From assembly GCA_009767595.1 (NCBI GenBank), contig VSDK01025594.1:1259-65258 (forward strand): a DNA stretch of 64,000 nt, read 5' to 3'. Of this stretch, positions 30,371-41,853 are shown piece after piece. The notes below the pieces were generated by a model, which worked only from the letters and a program-made list of their open reading frames with translations, had not been told where the DNA came from and searched no databases. The translations under genes and the position numbers were made by a program. The DNA is from Symbiodinium kawagutii. Lineage: Eukaryota > Sar > Dinophyceae > Suessiales > Symbiodiniaceae. The stretch's first letter is position 1, and each line of letters starts with the position of its first letter.

Positions 30371-33099
30371 GTGGTCCTAGTCCAAGAAATTCAATGATGG
30401 GTATCAAATGTTGATTTTAAAATTAATTTGTGTTTACATTTTTTCATTTATACATATATACATATTTACATATATATATATTTGTTTATTTTAATGTATG
30501 GCGTTTTTACCAAACCTCGGCTAGGTCCACCTATCACCCATCCCAGCTCTGTACTCAGTTGGATGATACCAAGAGCTGCGGCACACGCTCGCGGGCCAGC
30601 AACAAGTTCCAGTTTCACCGTATCATCACTGACCAGTTGCTAACTGCGGGCCCAGCCCTCTACCTTCCAGTAATGAGCTACATGACCGGGAATCAGCCAC
30701 TCCCAACAAGTAAACCATCTAAAAAAGGTGAATTCTCCAGCTTTGTCAAATTACCACGAAATATCAAGTTTGGAACCCGTGTGAAACACCATTGACCATT
30801 GATGATTAAACCATTTGATAAAGCCCACTAAGCCCATTATATACACCAATATACGTACATAATCGATTGGAAGTATGACAAGTCGGCCATTCCATTTGGA
30901 GTTCCTACTTTGTAACCTGCATGACTTGGTATCATTCAAGTAGGAGGACCAAGCAGGAGGAACCGATTGCGCTCACGACTTGGCCTATGGCATGGAAAGA
31001 CGGTAACGTTTGCAAAGGATTTTTTTGTGAATTAAAAAGGGGAAGGGATGATCAATGGGAGATCCATATTGAGTTGATAATTGAGTTGATCATGTCAGCC
31101 ACTTTGAGATTTGAGTAAGCAACTGCGTATGCTCAGCTGGTACAGCTGTATCTCCCATTGCCACTGGCGAGTAGAAGGGATGAGCACCGGCCTGGCGTCT
31201 CCGCCAATGCAGCGGCAAGATGTACAGGTCACCGTGCCAGCCGTGCAGAAACGAAAGTCGTTGCGCACGGTCATAGTTGAAAGTGAGAAAAAAGTGTTGC
31301 AAACAAAGATTCAACCAATGGTTGATGGGCAATCAATGGTGGTTAACCCATGGTTAATCAATGGTTAATCTCTAGATTTTGGTGGTTAATCAATGGTTCA
31401 TGGCGGTTAATCTATGGTTCTGTATGTTCTTGTCATCAATGTTCTAATTTAAGTGAAATATTGGCAGTGCAGTAGCATAGGGATATTTCATCATCATTGA
31501 ACATCATTAATCACTAAACACAATCTGTCATTAATCAATAGTAGTTATTGTCACTCACCTCACTAAACATGATACAACTATTGGTTGTTAGTTGCATCAT
31601 GACGTTTGAGAGTCGTCTTTGATTGACTTAAAATTGATATCATTAACCATCCATTGGCCATCATTGACCATTTAATCAACCACTCATTTGCCATCCATAT
31701 GCACTACAACTGATAATAAATAACCAGCATTGCATTGGTATCACCACCATCATTGACCCCTAACATGATTCATAATTTAATATGTTTAAACCACTGATAT
31801 TTACAATATCTAGTAAAAGGGTTTTATTCAACATCATGAATCATTCATATTGACAACGACAAAGTCTTGTTTTTACAAGTAATGCATACCATATTATTCC
31901 ATCATCAACCCTCACAAATGAACCACCATTACCATCATTAACCATTCATCAATTACTACCACCATGTTTTGTGATGTATCTATATGAACCATCATTCATA
32001 GCAATGAATCATCAACCACTATTGGAGCCATCCTTGATCCATTTTGAGCAGCTTGCGCAAGGCCAGCACGAGAGTCCGCCGCTGTTCAGTGAGATGGACT
32101 GACCGCGGCTGGTGACCAACTAGTAGTGATGAATGATGTTTGAGATGTTTGAGATGCATGAAATACCAACTAGTAGTGGTCACCTACTACTAGCTGCATC
32201 ATCAAATGAGTAGTGGTCGACCAACTAGTAGTGGTGTTTGAGATGCGCAGGTGCACCAATTTCAAAATTTGGCCACAACTGAATACCTTTCGCAAGCATT
32301 TTCACCATGGAGAAACATGGTTCGTGTTCTAGATGGATGATGATGGACAACCATGGATAACCATGACTTATTTGTGTGTAATGCTTCGTAAGCAAAACCA
32401 TATTTGGTGGTTTCTCCAAATAGGGGCCCCCCCCCAAATCATCCTTTATGAGCCATTCGATACAGGTTAACAGTTGGATTCCCCCGTCAGAATAAAGCAG
32501 GGTGAACGCAGCCGGTTGTGAAGTTGGCACCTCAACTTCAACACATGCCATCATGCAGCTTATGAGTTATGTTTGTTGCAACTTCTAACTCAAAACTATG
32601 ATTTCCATCTACATAACTTGTAACTCAACCATAACCATTACTTACAGCTTGATCCGACCATGACCACCAGCTAGCTGGTGATGTTTGTTAAAGGCCATAG
32701 CTCTCAAGTTGCAGATGAATCACCTCAAAAGGAGTGTGAAGATGTCGGTGACATAGCTCTTGCACAGTCGGGCAGCTGGCGAGGTAAAACAAGAGCGTGG
32801 GAGGCATCGCTTGGTGCATCAACCTTTGGTACATCAGGGTATCAACATGCATCAACCATCACGAAGGATCAGTGCATCTTGGGACAGTTGAAACATTTTG
32901 AAATCATCAGCCATCAACCATCCTGATAGATTTCTTTGGACAAACCCTTGGGATATGATCAGCTACCTCGGCATGTCCCCGTGGCGTTGCGCCGCGCACG
33001 GGGTGGCACATGTTCGAACGACGGTGGTGTCCAGCGGAAACCCGCCGCCAACGAGCTACGACGTCCGCGGACGGAGACGCTGCGACGGCAGCATGCTAA
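30266..33099 (+). CDS. Six-exon gene, unrecognised protein
   Basis: Six exons at 30266-30370, 30547-30619, 31178-31269, 32049-32088, 32715-32783 and 32963-33099 join with compatible phases (0/0, 0/1, 2/0, 0/1, 2/1, 2/stop). Acceptors are all AG; donors include GTATCA, GTGAGA and GTAAAA. The joined protein is short (about 170 residues in the window) and has no motif I recognise. It starts with a helical segment (AAAHMLGSAGDCLRESDSNH), has a Gln/Pro-rich middle and ends in an Arg-rich tail. The 5' end is not defined and may include the open frames at 28.4-29.2 kb. Function unknown. Confidence 0.45.
30430..30490. repeat. TACATATATA microsatellite
   Basis: TA-rich tract inside the intron. Confidence 0.7.
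30547..30619 (+). CDS. Putative exon 2 of six-exon gene
   Basis: CCCATCCCAG acceptor, CACC|GTATCA donor. Frame LCTQLDDTKSCGTRSRASNK then FQFH, phase 1 out. Confidence 0.5.
31178..31269 (+). CDS. Putative exon 3 of six-exon gene
   Basis: It follows GAGTAGAAG. The frame MSTGLASPPMQRQDVQVTVP then AVQKRKSLRT ends at CACG|GTCATA. A second open frame exists. GGTTAATCAATGGTTAATC words follow at 31318-31430. Confidence 0.45.
31480..32040. other. Intron 3' half rich in CCATCATTAACC words
   Basis: Long stretch of ACCATCATT/AACCATC on the plus strand before the 32049 exon. No coding frame. Confidence 0.6.
32049..32088 (+). CDS. Putative exon 4 of six-exon gene
   Basis: CCATTTTGAG acceptor, GTTCA|GTGAGA donor. 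Frame QLAQGQHESPPLF. If the donor is not used, the frame ends at TGA 32098. Confidence 0.45.
32404..32490. mobile_element. Family A remnant (left end only)
   Basis: TTGGTGGTTTCTCCAAATAGGGGCCCCC is a clear left end; the right end is not recognisable. Confidence 0.45.
32715..32783 (+). CDS. Putative exon 5 of six-exon gene
   Basis: CAAGTTGCAG acceptor, GCGAG|GTAAAA donor, both close to consensus. Frame ESPQKECEDVGDIALAQSGS then WR. Confidence 0.55.
32963..33099 (+). CDS. Putative terminal exon of six-exon gene
   Basis: It follows GGATATGATCAG. The phase-compatible frame reads TSACPRGVAPRTGWHMFERR then WCPAETRRQRATTSADGD and ends at TAA 33097-33099. Two other frames are open across this GC-rich stretch, so the frame rests on phase. 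Confidence 0.45.
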
Positions 33100-33135
33100 G
33101 ACCCTGAACGACAACTCGCAAGAGCCGCAGCATCA

Positions 33136-33139
33136 TTGG

Positions 33140-33191
<52 letters not shown>

Positions 33192-33195
33192 GCAA
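33136..33195. repeat. (ATC)n(AGC)n compound microsatellite
   Basis: CATCATC run followed by AGCAGC run. Confidence 0.9.
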
Positions 33196-33687
33196 CAGCA
33201 TTTTCAGTGATAATTTCATGAATATGACAGCAACTATAGCATTTGAACTTGTAATTTCATGTAAAATCATCAGCATTTCAACTTGTAACAAAAAGTAACT
33301 TTTAGGAAGATGATCATATTTTTTGATTTAACATGTCATGTAACATCTAGTAACCTAGCAACTGTACGTGACTGGAGCATATCATTACTTGTATATAACT
33401 AGCACAATATGAAGTAGTAGTGGTCATAGTCATGGCCATTCTCAACCGTTGGTTTTCTGTTGCACAGACAGTGCTTGCGGAATGTGTTGTTGTGAAATGC
33501 ACTTTGCCCTTTTTGTTGTGATTGTGTTACTATGCATTACTGCATTATTCTGTTGTGATGCTCCTATTCCTGAGTCTATGATGATTTTCTGGCCTTAGAG
33601 GGTCCACTTCACTGATGTCAAGGCATTTTATTGGGTCACTTGTTTTTGTCCGATGTGAAATTGATCAGCTCAGCAACCAATTGTCTA

Positions 33688-34326
33688 TCATGATGACGAA
33701 CAGTATATAGCAGCAGCATGAACTTGAACAATCACTGCCAAGCATCCATCAAATGCGACCAGAACCCAGCGGACGAAGCCACCACCACTGTCCAGTCTCC
33801 GCAGCATCACCATCGTCAAAGCATCACCACGGCAACCAGCGATGGCACCACCGCACCATGGACTGCCACAAAGTTGATCCAAATCGCTGAGTAATCTTGA
33901 TCGTGCCAAGGCCAACGCTGGCACGAGGCTGGCTGTTGAATTTCCAACGAACGAAAACCCTGTGAAGCAGTAAAGGCGCATCGGCTTTGGACGACCGTCG
34001 ACTTCGAAAATTTCGATAGAACGCACGCCAAGGCAAAACTGTGGACCGAAGGTGCTCGTCGCAAAATCTTCAGCGACAATCTGGCGGGTGAGTTCAGTTG
34101 TGTATGCAAACCTTTTCCTCAAACAAGAGCACTCGCGCGGCAACAAGTGGCAAAGGCCTAATCGAAAGGTCCCTGCCATCATCTCGATGAGGGATGACCA
34201 GTTATGCTCGCTAAATGGGAACCAAAGAGCTCTGCAAACAGTTAATTTGTGTTCATCAGTTGTTCGATGGTTCCATGGATTTTTGAATTGGGCGAACCCA
34301 GGGTGGCCCACTTGGGATCCTGGCAA
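33688..34326 (-). CDS. Long minus-strand open frame, hypothetical protein
   Basis: A 212-codon intronless frame from ATG to stop. It is not built of repeats and contains varied segments such as TRQIVAEDFATSTFGPQFCL and RPKPMRLYCFTGFSFVGNST. It is the longest non-repeat open frame in the window and runs against the neighbouring genes. No family is recognised. It could be a retro-copied or single-exon gene, or a chance frame; plus-strand frames here are shorter. Confidence 0.4.
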   Translation of the reverse strand: MPGSQVGHPGFAQFKNPWNHRTTDEHKLTVCRALWFPFSEHNWSSLIEMMAGTFRLGLCHLLPRECSCLRKRFAYTTELTRQIVAEDFATSTFGPQFCLGVRSIEIFEVDGRPKPMRLYCFTGFSFVGNSTASLVPALALARSRLLSDLDQLCGSPWCGGAIAGCRGDALTMVMLRRLDSGGGFVRWVLVAFDGCLAVIVQVHAAAIYCSSS

Positions 34327-34482
34327 ATCCTGGTTTTTGGCGTATGTTAGCTTTGTTGGCTTTCCAAAATGTTCTGTGTTTTTTCACTGGTTTGTTTAAC
34401 TAAAAGCCTAAAGCCTCAACCCAAGACAAGTAGGCTGTCAGGCTTTCACTGGTTGTTCTTCATACACTTTCGCAATAACCTT

Positions 34483-35195
34483 GGGCTGTTAGGGTTTAGG
34501 GCTGTTTAAGGGTGTTCATTGATTTTCGACCGAAACCCCAAGGCCATGCACCCCAAAAAAAGCCTCAAGCTATGATCCCCAAAACCATAAACCTAAAACA
34601 TAAAACCCAAAACCTGGGGTAAAGCATCACCTGAAAAAAGAAAACCTAAACCTCAAACCATCATCAACCTTGAAATTAAAAACCAAAAACATAAACCCTA
34701 AAGCCACACGCTCAAAAAACTTTAAGCCTAAATCCAGAAACCCTAACACCAGAACGCAAAGAAAAATGTAGACCTTAAACCGTAAACCCTAACACGATAG
34801 ACACTCAAACCCTACAATCATAACCCCAGAAGCCCTAAACCAAAGACCATAAATCGATCAATCCTTAAACCACACCCGAAAACCCTGATGACCTTCAGCC
34901 CTTAAACCATACACCCTATAACCCTAAAAAGTTGAACCCTAAAAATCATTAACGCTAAAACAATAAACCTAAGGATGTCAACCTTAACACTGAAACCATA
35001 ATCCTAAACATAATCCTACAAACCAAAAAGTCAGAAGGTACTTGTAAACGCAAAATTTTATCAACCCTGAAACCCTAAACCTCAAATCACAAAACCTAAA
35101 ACCATAAACACAAAAGCCATGGCCATAAAACCATAAAATCTAGAGACATACACCCTAAAACGATACACCTTGAAACCCTCGAACCATCAACCGAA
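34483..35195. repeat. Degenerate telomere-like CCCTAAA tract
   Basis: It begins with GTTAGGGTTTAGGGCTGTTT (G-rich strand, about 34487-34512). From about 34580 to 35190 it turns into many decayed AACCCTAAAACC, ACCATAAACC and CCCTAAAC words (C-rich strand). The unit fits the TTTAGGG telomere type. It is too degenerate to be an active telomere. Confidence 0.65.
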
Positions 35196-35935
35196 AACAG
35201 GCGCCCGCCTCATGCATCCTAAGTGCGAACAACTGCCTCACGCTCTAATTAATCAGCAATATACTGTATATGCACGAACTCATTTCCGCATGTTGTGGAT
35301 GTAGAAAGTTGTATAACTGCATGGGCGCAATCGATGTGCGAATACCTGTAAAAAGATTTGTCGAAGGAAATTGAGAAACCAAACGTTTGACTCATGTAAA
35401 GTTGCAGCGGTCAGTGTGTCAGATCAGGGAGAAAATCACAGATGTGTGTGCGAGTGACTGATAGAAAGGGCCCGCCATGTTATGTTTTATAATGTTTTGT
35501 GCCCCGGGATGTTCCACCAGGTAGGTTTGGCAAAACGATAGGTGCGGAGGTCAATTCGGAAATGGATCCCCAAAAATTCACCTCGCGGTGGCAAAACGCA
35601 AGTTTGCAAGTCGAAATTGCAAAGAATTGACATGTTCAAGGGATGTTTTCACCATGAAATGTGAATAAAGAGCACGGCGCTGTAGCATGCTGTAGCGAAA
35701 CGCGCGTTTGCAAGTCAAAATTGTAAAAGTTTACGTTCGAACCACTTTTTGGAGGCGAAATGTGCAAAACGATGCATGATGGCGCGGCAAATCGGACATT
35801 AGCAAGTCAAAATGGTGCGCGAGACACATTTGGAACATGAAACTGGCAAAAAGTGCATGGCCCTTTGCTAAAAGGCGCGTTTACAAGTCCAAACAACACA
35901 CAATCACACGTCCCGCGACGTTTTGAAAGTTCAAT
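35196..35935. repeat. Degenerate repeat with GCAAGTCAAAATTG words
   Basis: Several loosely spaced copies of GCGCGTTTGCAAGTCAAAATTG-like words between 35580 and 35900. They are inverse-related to the 94-bp repeat at the start of the window. No gene seen. Confidence 0.5.
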
Positions 35936-35948
35936 GACGAAAGGAGCA

Positions 35949-35950
35949 AG

Positions 35951-36006
<56 letters not shown>

Positions 36007-36102
36007 CATCATCCTCATCATCAACATTGTCGCCGTCGCGGTCGGCATTCTCTTTTTTTACCATTGTCATCGTCATTTTTGTTTTCTCACCGTCAACATC
36101 AA

Positions 36103-36154
<52 letters not shown>

Positions 36155-36162
36155 GTCATCGT

Positions 36163-36223
<61 letters not shown>

Positions 36224-36260
36224 GCCATCATCATCGCCATCATCATGTTTTATATTCATT

Positions 36261-36300
<40 letters not shown>
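35949..36300. repeat. Interrupted (ATC)n microsatellite
   Basis: Two long CATCATC blocks (35949-36015 and about 36098-36232) and a third at 36263-36300. Asp-, Ser- and His-rich open frames on both strands are repeat artefacts. Confidence 0.95.
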
Positions 36301-37200
36301 CCGTTGTCGTTTTCAGCATCCTCAATATTGTCAACCTCATCTTCGTCGTCGCCTCCGGAACCAAGGCGGAGCAAAAGGAAACGCAACATCAAAGTGGGCG
36401 CCCCAGCCAGATGAGTGTCATTGGCAAGCAAATGTTTCAGCGAAGTGGCGGTCACCGCCCGGTAGGTGTCACAGGCAAGAAGGTGTCAACGGCCAAGCAA
36501 ACGCAAGAACCAAGTAAATGTCACATCCCCACAAGTGTTTCATGACAACCAAGTAAAGCCAAAGACCATGTAAACGCCGCAGCCAGGTGATTGCTGCAGC
36601 CAACAAAGGGGCCGCAGCCAAGTCACCGCCAGGTAAATTAGCACCACGGAAAGGGCACCAAATAGAAACACCAAAAGGGGAAAACAAGCAACACAGAAAC
36701 AATCGCCACCAGGGAAAAACACGAGCAAACAAAGAACGCCGAAACAAAAACACCTGCAGAAAAAGAATGCCAACAGAAGGCACGCACCAGTAAAGGTGAA
36801 AGAAAAAACGCCGGAGAGAACACACGGAAGCAAAAAAGACACCAGAAGAGAAAAACACCAGAAAGATAAAAAAAAATAAAAAAACAGACCAGAAACCAGA
36901 ACAACAAAACAAAAAAAAATCAGAGAGAAGACGCCCGGGGAAAAAACATTAGCAAAGCAAAAAACACGAAAGACAAAAAGGTGTCAATGAAAAGGACAAA
37001 AGGACAAAAAAAATAAGACAAAAAACAAAACAGCAACAAAAAAATGCGCCAGAACAAAATGCGAGGAAGGGAAAATCACCAGAGAAAGACACCGGAAAAA
37101 ACAAACAAAACAACAGCAGAAAAAAACACCAACAAAAAACAAAAACATCAAAAAAAAAACAAACGAAAAAAAAACATCAATTTTTGTATACCACCATCGC
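36301..37200. other. A-rich low-complexity DNA, no gene seen
   Basis: Short decayed units around GCCAAGCAAACGCAAG and then AAAACACCAGAAAAACA. Open frames on both strands are Lys- or Phe-rich and follow from the A bias. Confidence 0.6.
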
Positions 37201-37592
37201 ATTCAAAATCAATAAGTTGTCACTTCAGGATTTCTTATGTCTGCAACATCTTATGTTGGAAATTTCTGCCCCCGATTTGTGTGGTCATTTTGTTACTTGT
37301 AGTAGCATGCAAGCATTTTGTGCGCACATTGCGTGGTTGTGCACGTGATCGTACGAATTGTGCGAGATTGTTTTCCCATGATTTCATCTTCTGGGATGAT
37401 CTTTTCTTTGTTTCGCCCATCCGAGTCACCTCGATCCTAAAAGGACATTTGGGGTAACCTAAGAGTCAACGCAAAACTGTACAAAACGCGGCTCCAACAT
37501 AGGCCGCTCTGGCCTTTCACAGGCTGCGTGGACCCAAGGTTCATTAAAATATTGATGTGAAAATTTTGCCAAATTTTCGTCCCACCGTTTAG

Positions 37593-37700
37593 GTGGACGG
37601 CCTTGCCGTCGATGAGGTTCAGTTGAACAATTTGTGCGCCAGCTTTTCTTTGGATCCCATACTGTGGTGGAAGCAGGCCATTTTGCAAGCGCAAACCCAA
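37593..37700 (+). CDS. Putative exon, unrecognised protein
   Basis: It follows CCCACCGTTTAG. The frame reads VDGLAVDEVQLNNLCASFSL then DPILWWKQAILQAQTQFFIT before TAA. It is strongly protein-like. The minus strand is also open across it, so the strand is probable, not certain. No clear donor. Confidence 0.5.
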
Positions 37701-38046
37701 TTTTTCATTACATAACGCAATGGCAATTGAGAAAACGGAAACCCAAAAAAAAAAATGGACGCCACCGGCGAGAAATACGTTTGCGGGTAAAAACCGGAAG
37801 GGGTGCCAGTTTTCAGCCCACACTTGAAACATTTAACCTGCAAAAAAAAAAACACGCCGGCGTCGCTTTTGTGAGTCAAAACACGTGATCAAAAACCGTT
37901 CCCAACATTATAGGTTTTCAATGATTTTGTTAGGGCGGTCGTTTTGTTGATATGTTGTAACACATTTGTTGGTTTGTTTCCAGCGTTTTCTTTGTTCGGT
38001 TGTCGGTTCCCACGTTTTTTTTGTTTATTGATTGTCGCCTTGCAGA

Positions 38047-38100
38047 CATTTTCGTTTTTGAAGGCTGCGCCTCCAAAAGCGCCGGGCATCATCACCAGCA
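38047..38100 (+). CDS. Possible short exon
   Basis: It follows TTGTCGCCTTGCAG. Frame TFSFLKAAPPKAPGIIT. No clear donor. Confidence 0.3.
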
Positions 38101-38259
38101 CCATTTCCCGCCAACACCATCAAAATCATGACTCATGACCAAGATTTGGTTTGTCCAGAAACGATGAAAGAAAACGGACCAAAACAACACATTCGCAAAA
38201 AACATATGTTTTGACAAAAATTCCATCAATTGCTTTATTTGCAGTGATTACCATGGCAA

Positions 38260-38560
38260 AAGATGGTGGCATTTTATATGGCATATGTTCTGGCGTATGT
38301 TTCCGGCATTTTTTCGCGTATTTTCTGGCATTCTATGTGGTTCACCTTCTGGCATTTTATCTGGCATTTTCTGGCGCATCTCTCTGGCATTTTATTTCGC
38401 ATATTTTCTGGCATTTTTTTCTTCGCATTTTTTTTGGATTTTTTTTTGCATTTTATCCCGCATAATTTCTGGCATTTTATTTAGCATATCTTTCAACATC
38501 CCTTGCGGCATTTCATGTGGCCTTTACTTCTGGCATTCCATCTGGCATATTGTCTTGCAT
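38260..38560. repeat. TCTGGCATTTTAT minisatellite
   Basis: About fifteen decayed units of TCTGGCATTTTATC/TGGCATATT. The same motif in opposite orientation (ATGCCAGATAGAATGCCA) forms the array at 52183-52415. Confidence 0.8.
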
Positions 38561-38996
38561 GCCGCAGTGCAGGTCCAGCCGTGCCCACTGGGATCAGACT
38601 GGCCGTTGAGGTCCGGCCTTGCTCACTGACATCGGACGGTGGCGGTTATGGTGCCTTGCACTGAGATCGGGCACTGGCCACTGTTTTGGCATTCTATCTG
38701 TCCCTTCCTTCTGGCAGCGAAAAAAAAGGGGAAGAAGGAGGAGAAGAAAGAGAAGATGGAAAAGGGCGAAAATGGAAAAAAACGGAAGAGGGAAAAAAAA
38801 AACTAACCGTGATAAAATCTAACAACCTTCACCCGGCGCCATCATCATCAACATCATGAATTATCAAAATCACATGTTTCAACACCATTTTTTTGATAAT
38901 CATCATTTTTATCATCTTTTTCCTGCAATCAACATCGCCCATCATGGGCTACTTGGAGGATGCAGTGGGGCACCGCATGTCAGCACAAATAAACAG

Positions 38997-39082
38997 CACA
39001 TGCCGATATTCCTGCGCAGCGACAGCTGTTGGAAATGCCAGTCCTTCAGACGTGTTTGGACGATTCTGGACGCAATGGGAGG
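38997..39082 (+). CDS. Possible exon, weak
   Basis: It follows CAAATAAACAG. Frame HMPIFLRSDSCWKCQSFRRV then WTILDAMGG. The other plus frames are open too. Confidence 0.35.
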
Positions 39083-39245
39083 GAAAAAAAAAAAAAACGA
39101 AAAGAACGTACCAACCATGTGGGTTGCCCGCGAGAACTACATGTTTGCCTGAAAAGGACAGGTTGTGGCTGTAGCACAAACACTTCCCGAGCGTGCACGG
39201 GCCTGGAAACCATGACCTGGAAACCAGGTTCGCTTAGGAAATTGC

Positions 39246-39255
39246 NNNNNNNNNN
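39246..39255. other. Assembly gap of 10 N
   Basis: Ten unknown bases; the true gap size may differ. Confidence 0.98.
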
Positions 39256-40047
39256 GGTTCAGCATGTCCAACCTTTGTTGTTGGTTGTGTTCAGTTTCTG
39301 TTATTTTTGTTTTTGTGCCTTACTGCGTTGTTTTTATTTTGGGTTTTTTGTGCAATTGTTTGATTTTGTCTGGCATCAATGGGTCTGTTTTTTTTTGGGG
39401 AACGGTAATTAGGAAAAATTGTTATTAGAGTTGTTTTCACAATGTTTTCGCGCCAAATTTTTGTTCGGTTCGATTTGTTGGTTGGTAGGTTGTTAGTTTT
39501 GTTGTTTTGTTGTTTTGGTTGGTTCGTTGTTTTTTGTTAGTTGCTTGGTTTGTTGGTTTGGTTCATTTTAATTTGTAAATGTTTTGTACACGATTGTTTG
39601 CACATGTTTTTGCAATGGTTGCGGTTGCGGTTGTTGTCTGTGGTGGGTTTCGCTGCTGCCCAATGGTTCCATGTGTGTTTCTGCAGTGGTCGCATGTTTT
39701 TGTTGCAGTTGTCATTGTAGTTGAGTGATTGTTGTTGCGTTTTTTCCCTTCCCTATGAGTGTGTCAATGTGTGTTGATGTTTGCGGCGGTTGTTGTTGCG
39801 TTTGTTTCGCTGTGCGTGCTAGTGTTTTTGTGGTTGTTGCTTTGGTGGCAGCGTTTGCCCCCACATTTGTTGAAATTGTTCTGGGATGTTCCGGCCTTTG
39901 ACCATTCAATAAAACCAATGGGTTGCACAGACTTTGGAATGCGTGTTTGTTTCTTAATACGTTGTTCGGCCGCTGAATTTAGGTTGCTTCTCAAACTGGC
40001 TGTGCGAACATGAAGGAATTGCATGAATGACCGGGATATTTCTTTAG
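39256..40047. other. T/G-rich DNA, no gene seen
   Basis: Runs of TTGGTTGTTTTGTTG and GGTTGCGGTTGTTG. A possible frame near 39890-40010 is too weak to call. Confidence 0.5.
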
Positions 40048-40127
40048 AGACACACGTTCAGCAGTTCAAAACAAAAACATCAAAATTCGCAATGTATTGG
40101 CGCTGCCACATTCAGAGCAAGGGGACG
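40048..40127 (+). CDS. Putative exon
   Basis: ATTTCTTTAG acceptor and GGACG|GTGAGT donor, the latter near-perfect. Frame THVQQFKTKTSKFAMYWRCH then IQSKGT, phase 0 out. Confidence 0.6.
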
Positions 40128-41747
40128 GTGAGTGACCAGCCGGTCCCGCGCGCATCGATGCACAAATATCAATCAATCTTTATTGCACATAATCCATACA
40201 TATCAAACTGAATCCGCGTGATGTCGCCGCCAAGCAACAACACCGAAGACGTTGCAGATTCAGAGGCGCTTCTGTAGCTTGTCATTGTTCCATGAGTTGG
40301 TGGTAAATCCGAGTATGAAAGCGCATTGTCTCGCTGAGTTGTTGCACGTAATTTTTATTCTATTTTTGTTGACTCGGTTTTGGAATTTCTATCGCCTCAT
40401 TGTTTCCAGCGGGTTTCTGCTCAGCACCCTTCGCTGGATTTTGTTTCATCAGGGCAGGGTTTTTTCCCACGTGCGTCCGGAATCCGTTCCTGTTTGGCAT
40501 TTGTGTCCTGCTGTGTATTTGTTTTTCCGTTGGGCTCAACGCGCCTTTCTTGTGGCAGGAACAAAAGCTATTGGGTGCCAAGGGCAACGCCGGCGCGATT
40601 CCAGTGCAGGACCAAACCGGTGCACGAGGACAATTTTTCAAACTGGGCACGGCGAAGAAAGAAAATGAATTTGAATTTTGGTTCATTTCGAAGCATGGTG
40701 TCATTGTTCATTCGATATTTTTCGTACCCGTGGTTTGACGTGTTTCAACGGTCAATCTGCCACTGGTGTTGTCAAAACATTGTAAAACCATGTAAAACCA
40801 CATTTCCAACACTGGTTTTGAAAATAAACTGGGGCCTTACGGGGCGTTTGCTCATTCCTTCTCCATTTTCCCGTTAGTTTCAAAAAGGATGTCTCCAGGT
40901 AATGCACTTTTTGACAATTTCACTCTGGAAATGGGCGCTGCGGGTAAGCAATGCAATAGAAATACGATGAAATACACATCATGCCACAAAATAACAATAG
41001 AAGTGCACGACTGAACATCTAATGAATTTCAAGACATCCGAGAATCATATGCCAGATGCCAAACCGTATTTGATACGCGTGTGTACCCAATACATGTTTA
41101 TTTTATATTTATAGATATATATATATGTGTGTGTATGTAAATTTGTGTTTCCTATTTATCAATAAACATATATGATCACATGTCATTTGTTCGGATCAGC
41201 ATATTCGATTTGGAGGGTTGAAAACACCTAGGTATGAAACATGTTCGCCTTTGAGGTCGCCAGTTACCATCATTGCAACGTATATGGCCAGGGACTTTTC
41301 CCCAGGTCCCAACTTCCCAAGTAAGCAGCCAAGCCACACGGATCAGTGCCATGCAGGATGCAGTTGCGGCTCGCAAGGCGCAAACGTGTGGTTTCTGGGA
41401 GGTTGATCTGGGGGTAAGGCGCCTTGCCACCCGCCAACATGTTGGCACACAGCAGTAATGTGCCGTGGTGTGGTTTGTAAGTGTTTGGGGACCACACGCA
41501 AATTCATGCATTGTTCCATTGGGCCATTGGGGTTATCTCGTGCGGACCAAAAAAAAGTGTTGTTGTGAATGGTTGGAAGTTGATGTTTGGTGGTGTTCAA
41601 CACAAGCTTTTGAGGATCAGCATCATCATCAACATCATCATGGAAGACGGTATCATCACTAGATACTGACATGTTCATCAGCAACATCATCAACTTCACC
41701 CACATCATGGACATCATGGAAGACGGTATCATCATTGAATACGAACA

Positions 41748-41783
<36 letters not shown>

Positions 41784-41797
41784 CCATCACCATCATC

Positions 41798-41853
<56 letters not shown>

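Noticed and set aside
34483..35195. Active telomere end
   Set aside because: Repeats are heavily decayed, change strand and continue into unrelated sequence on both sides.
35807..36414. Asp-, Ser- and His-rich open frames up to 185 codons
   Set aside because: Translation of (ATC)n microsatellites in different frames; no non-repeat protein sequence of note.
37437..37832. 131-codon minus-strand frame
   Set aside because: It overlaps the plus-strand exon at 37593, whose frame follows a good acceptor; the minus frame was judged the shadow, though not with certainty.
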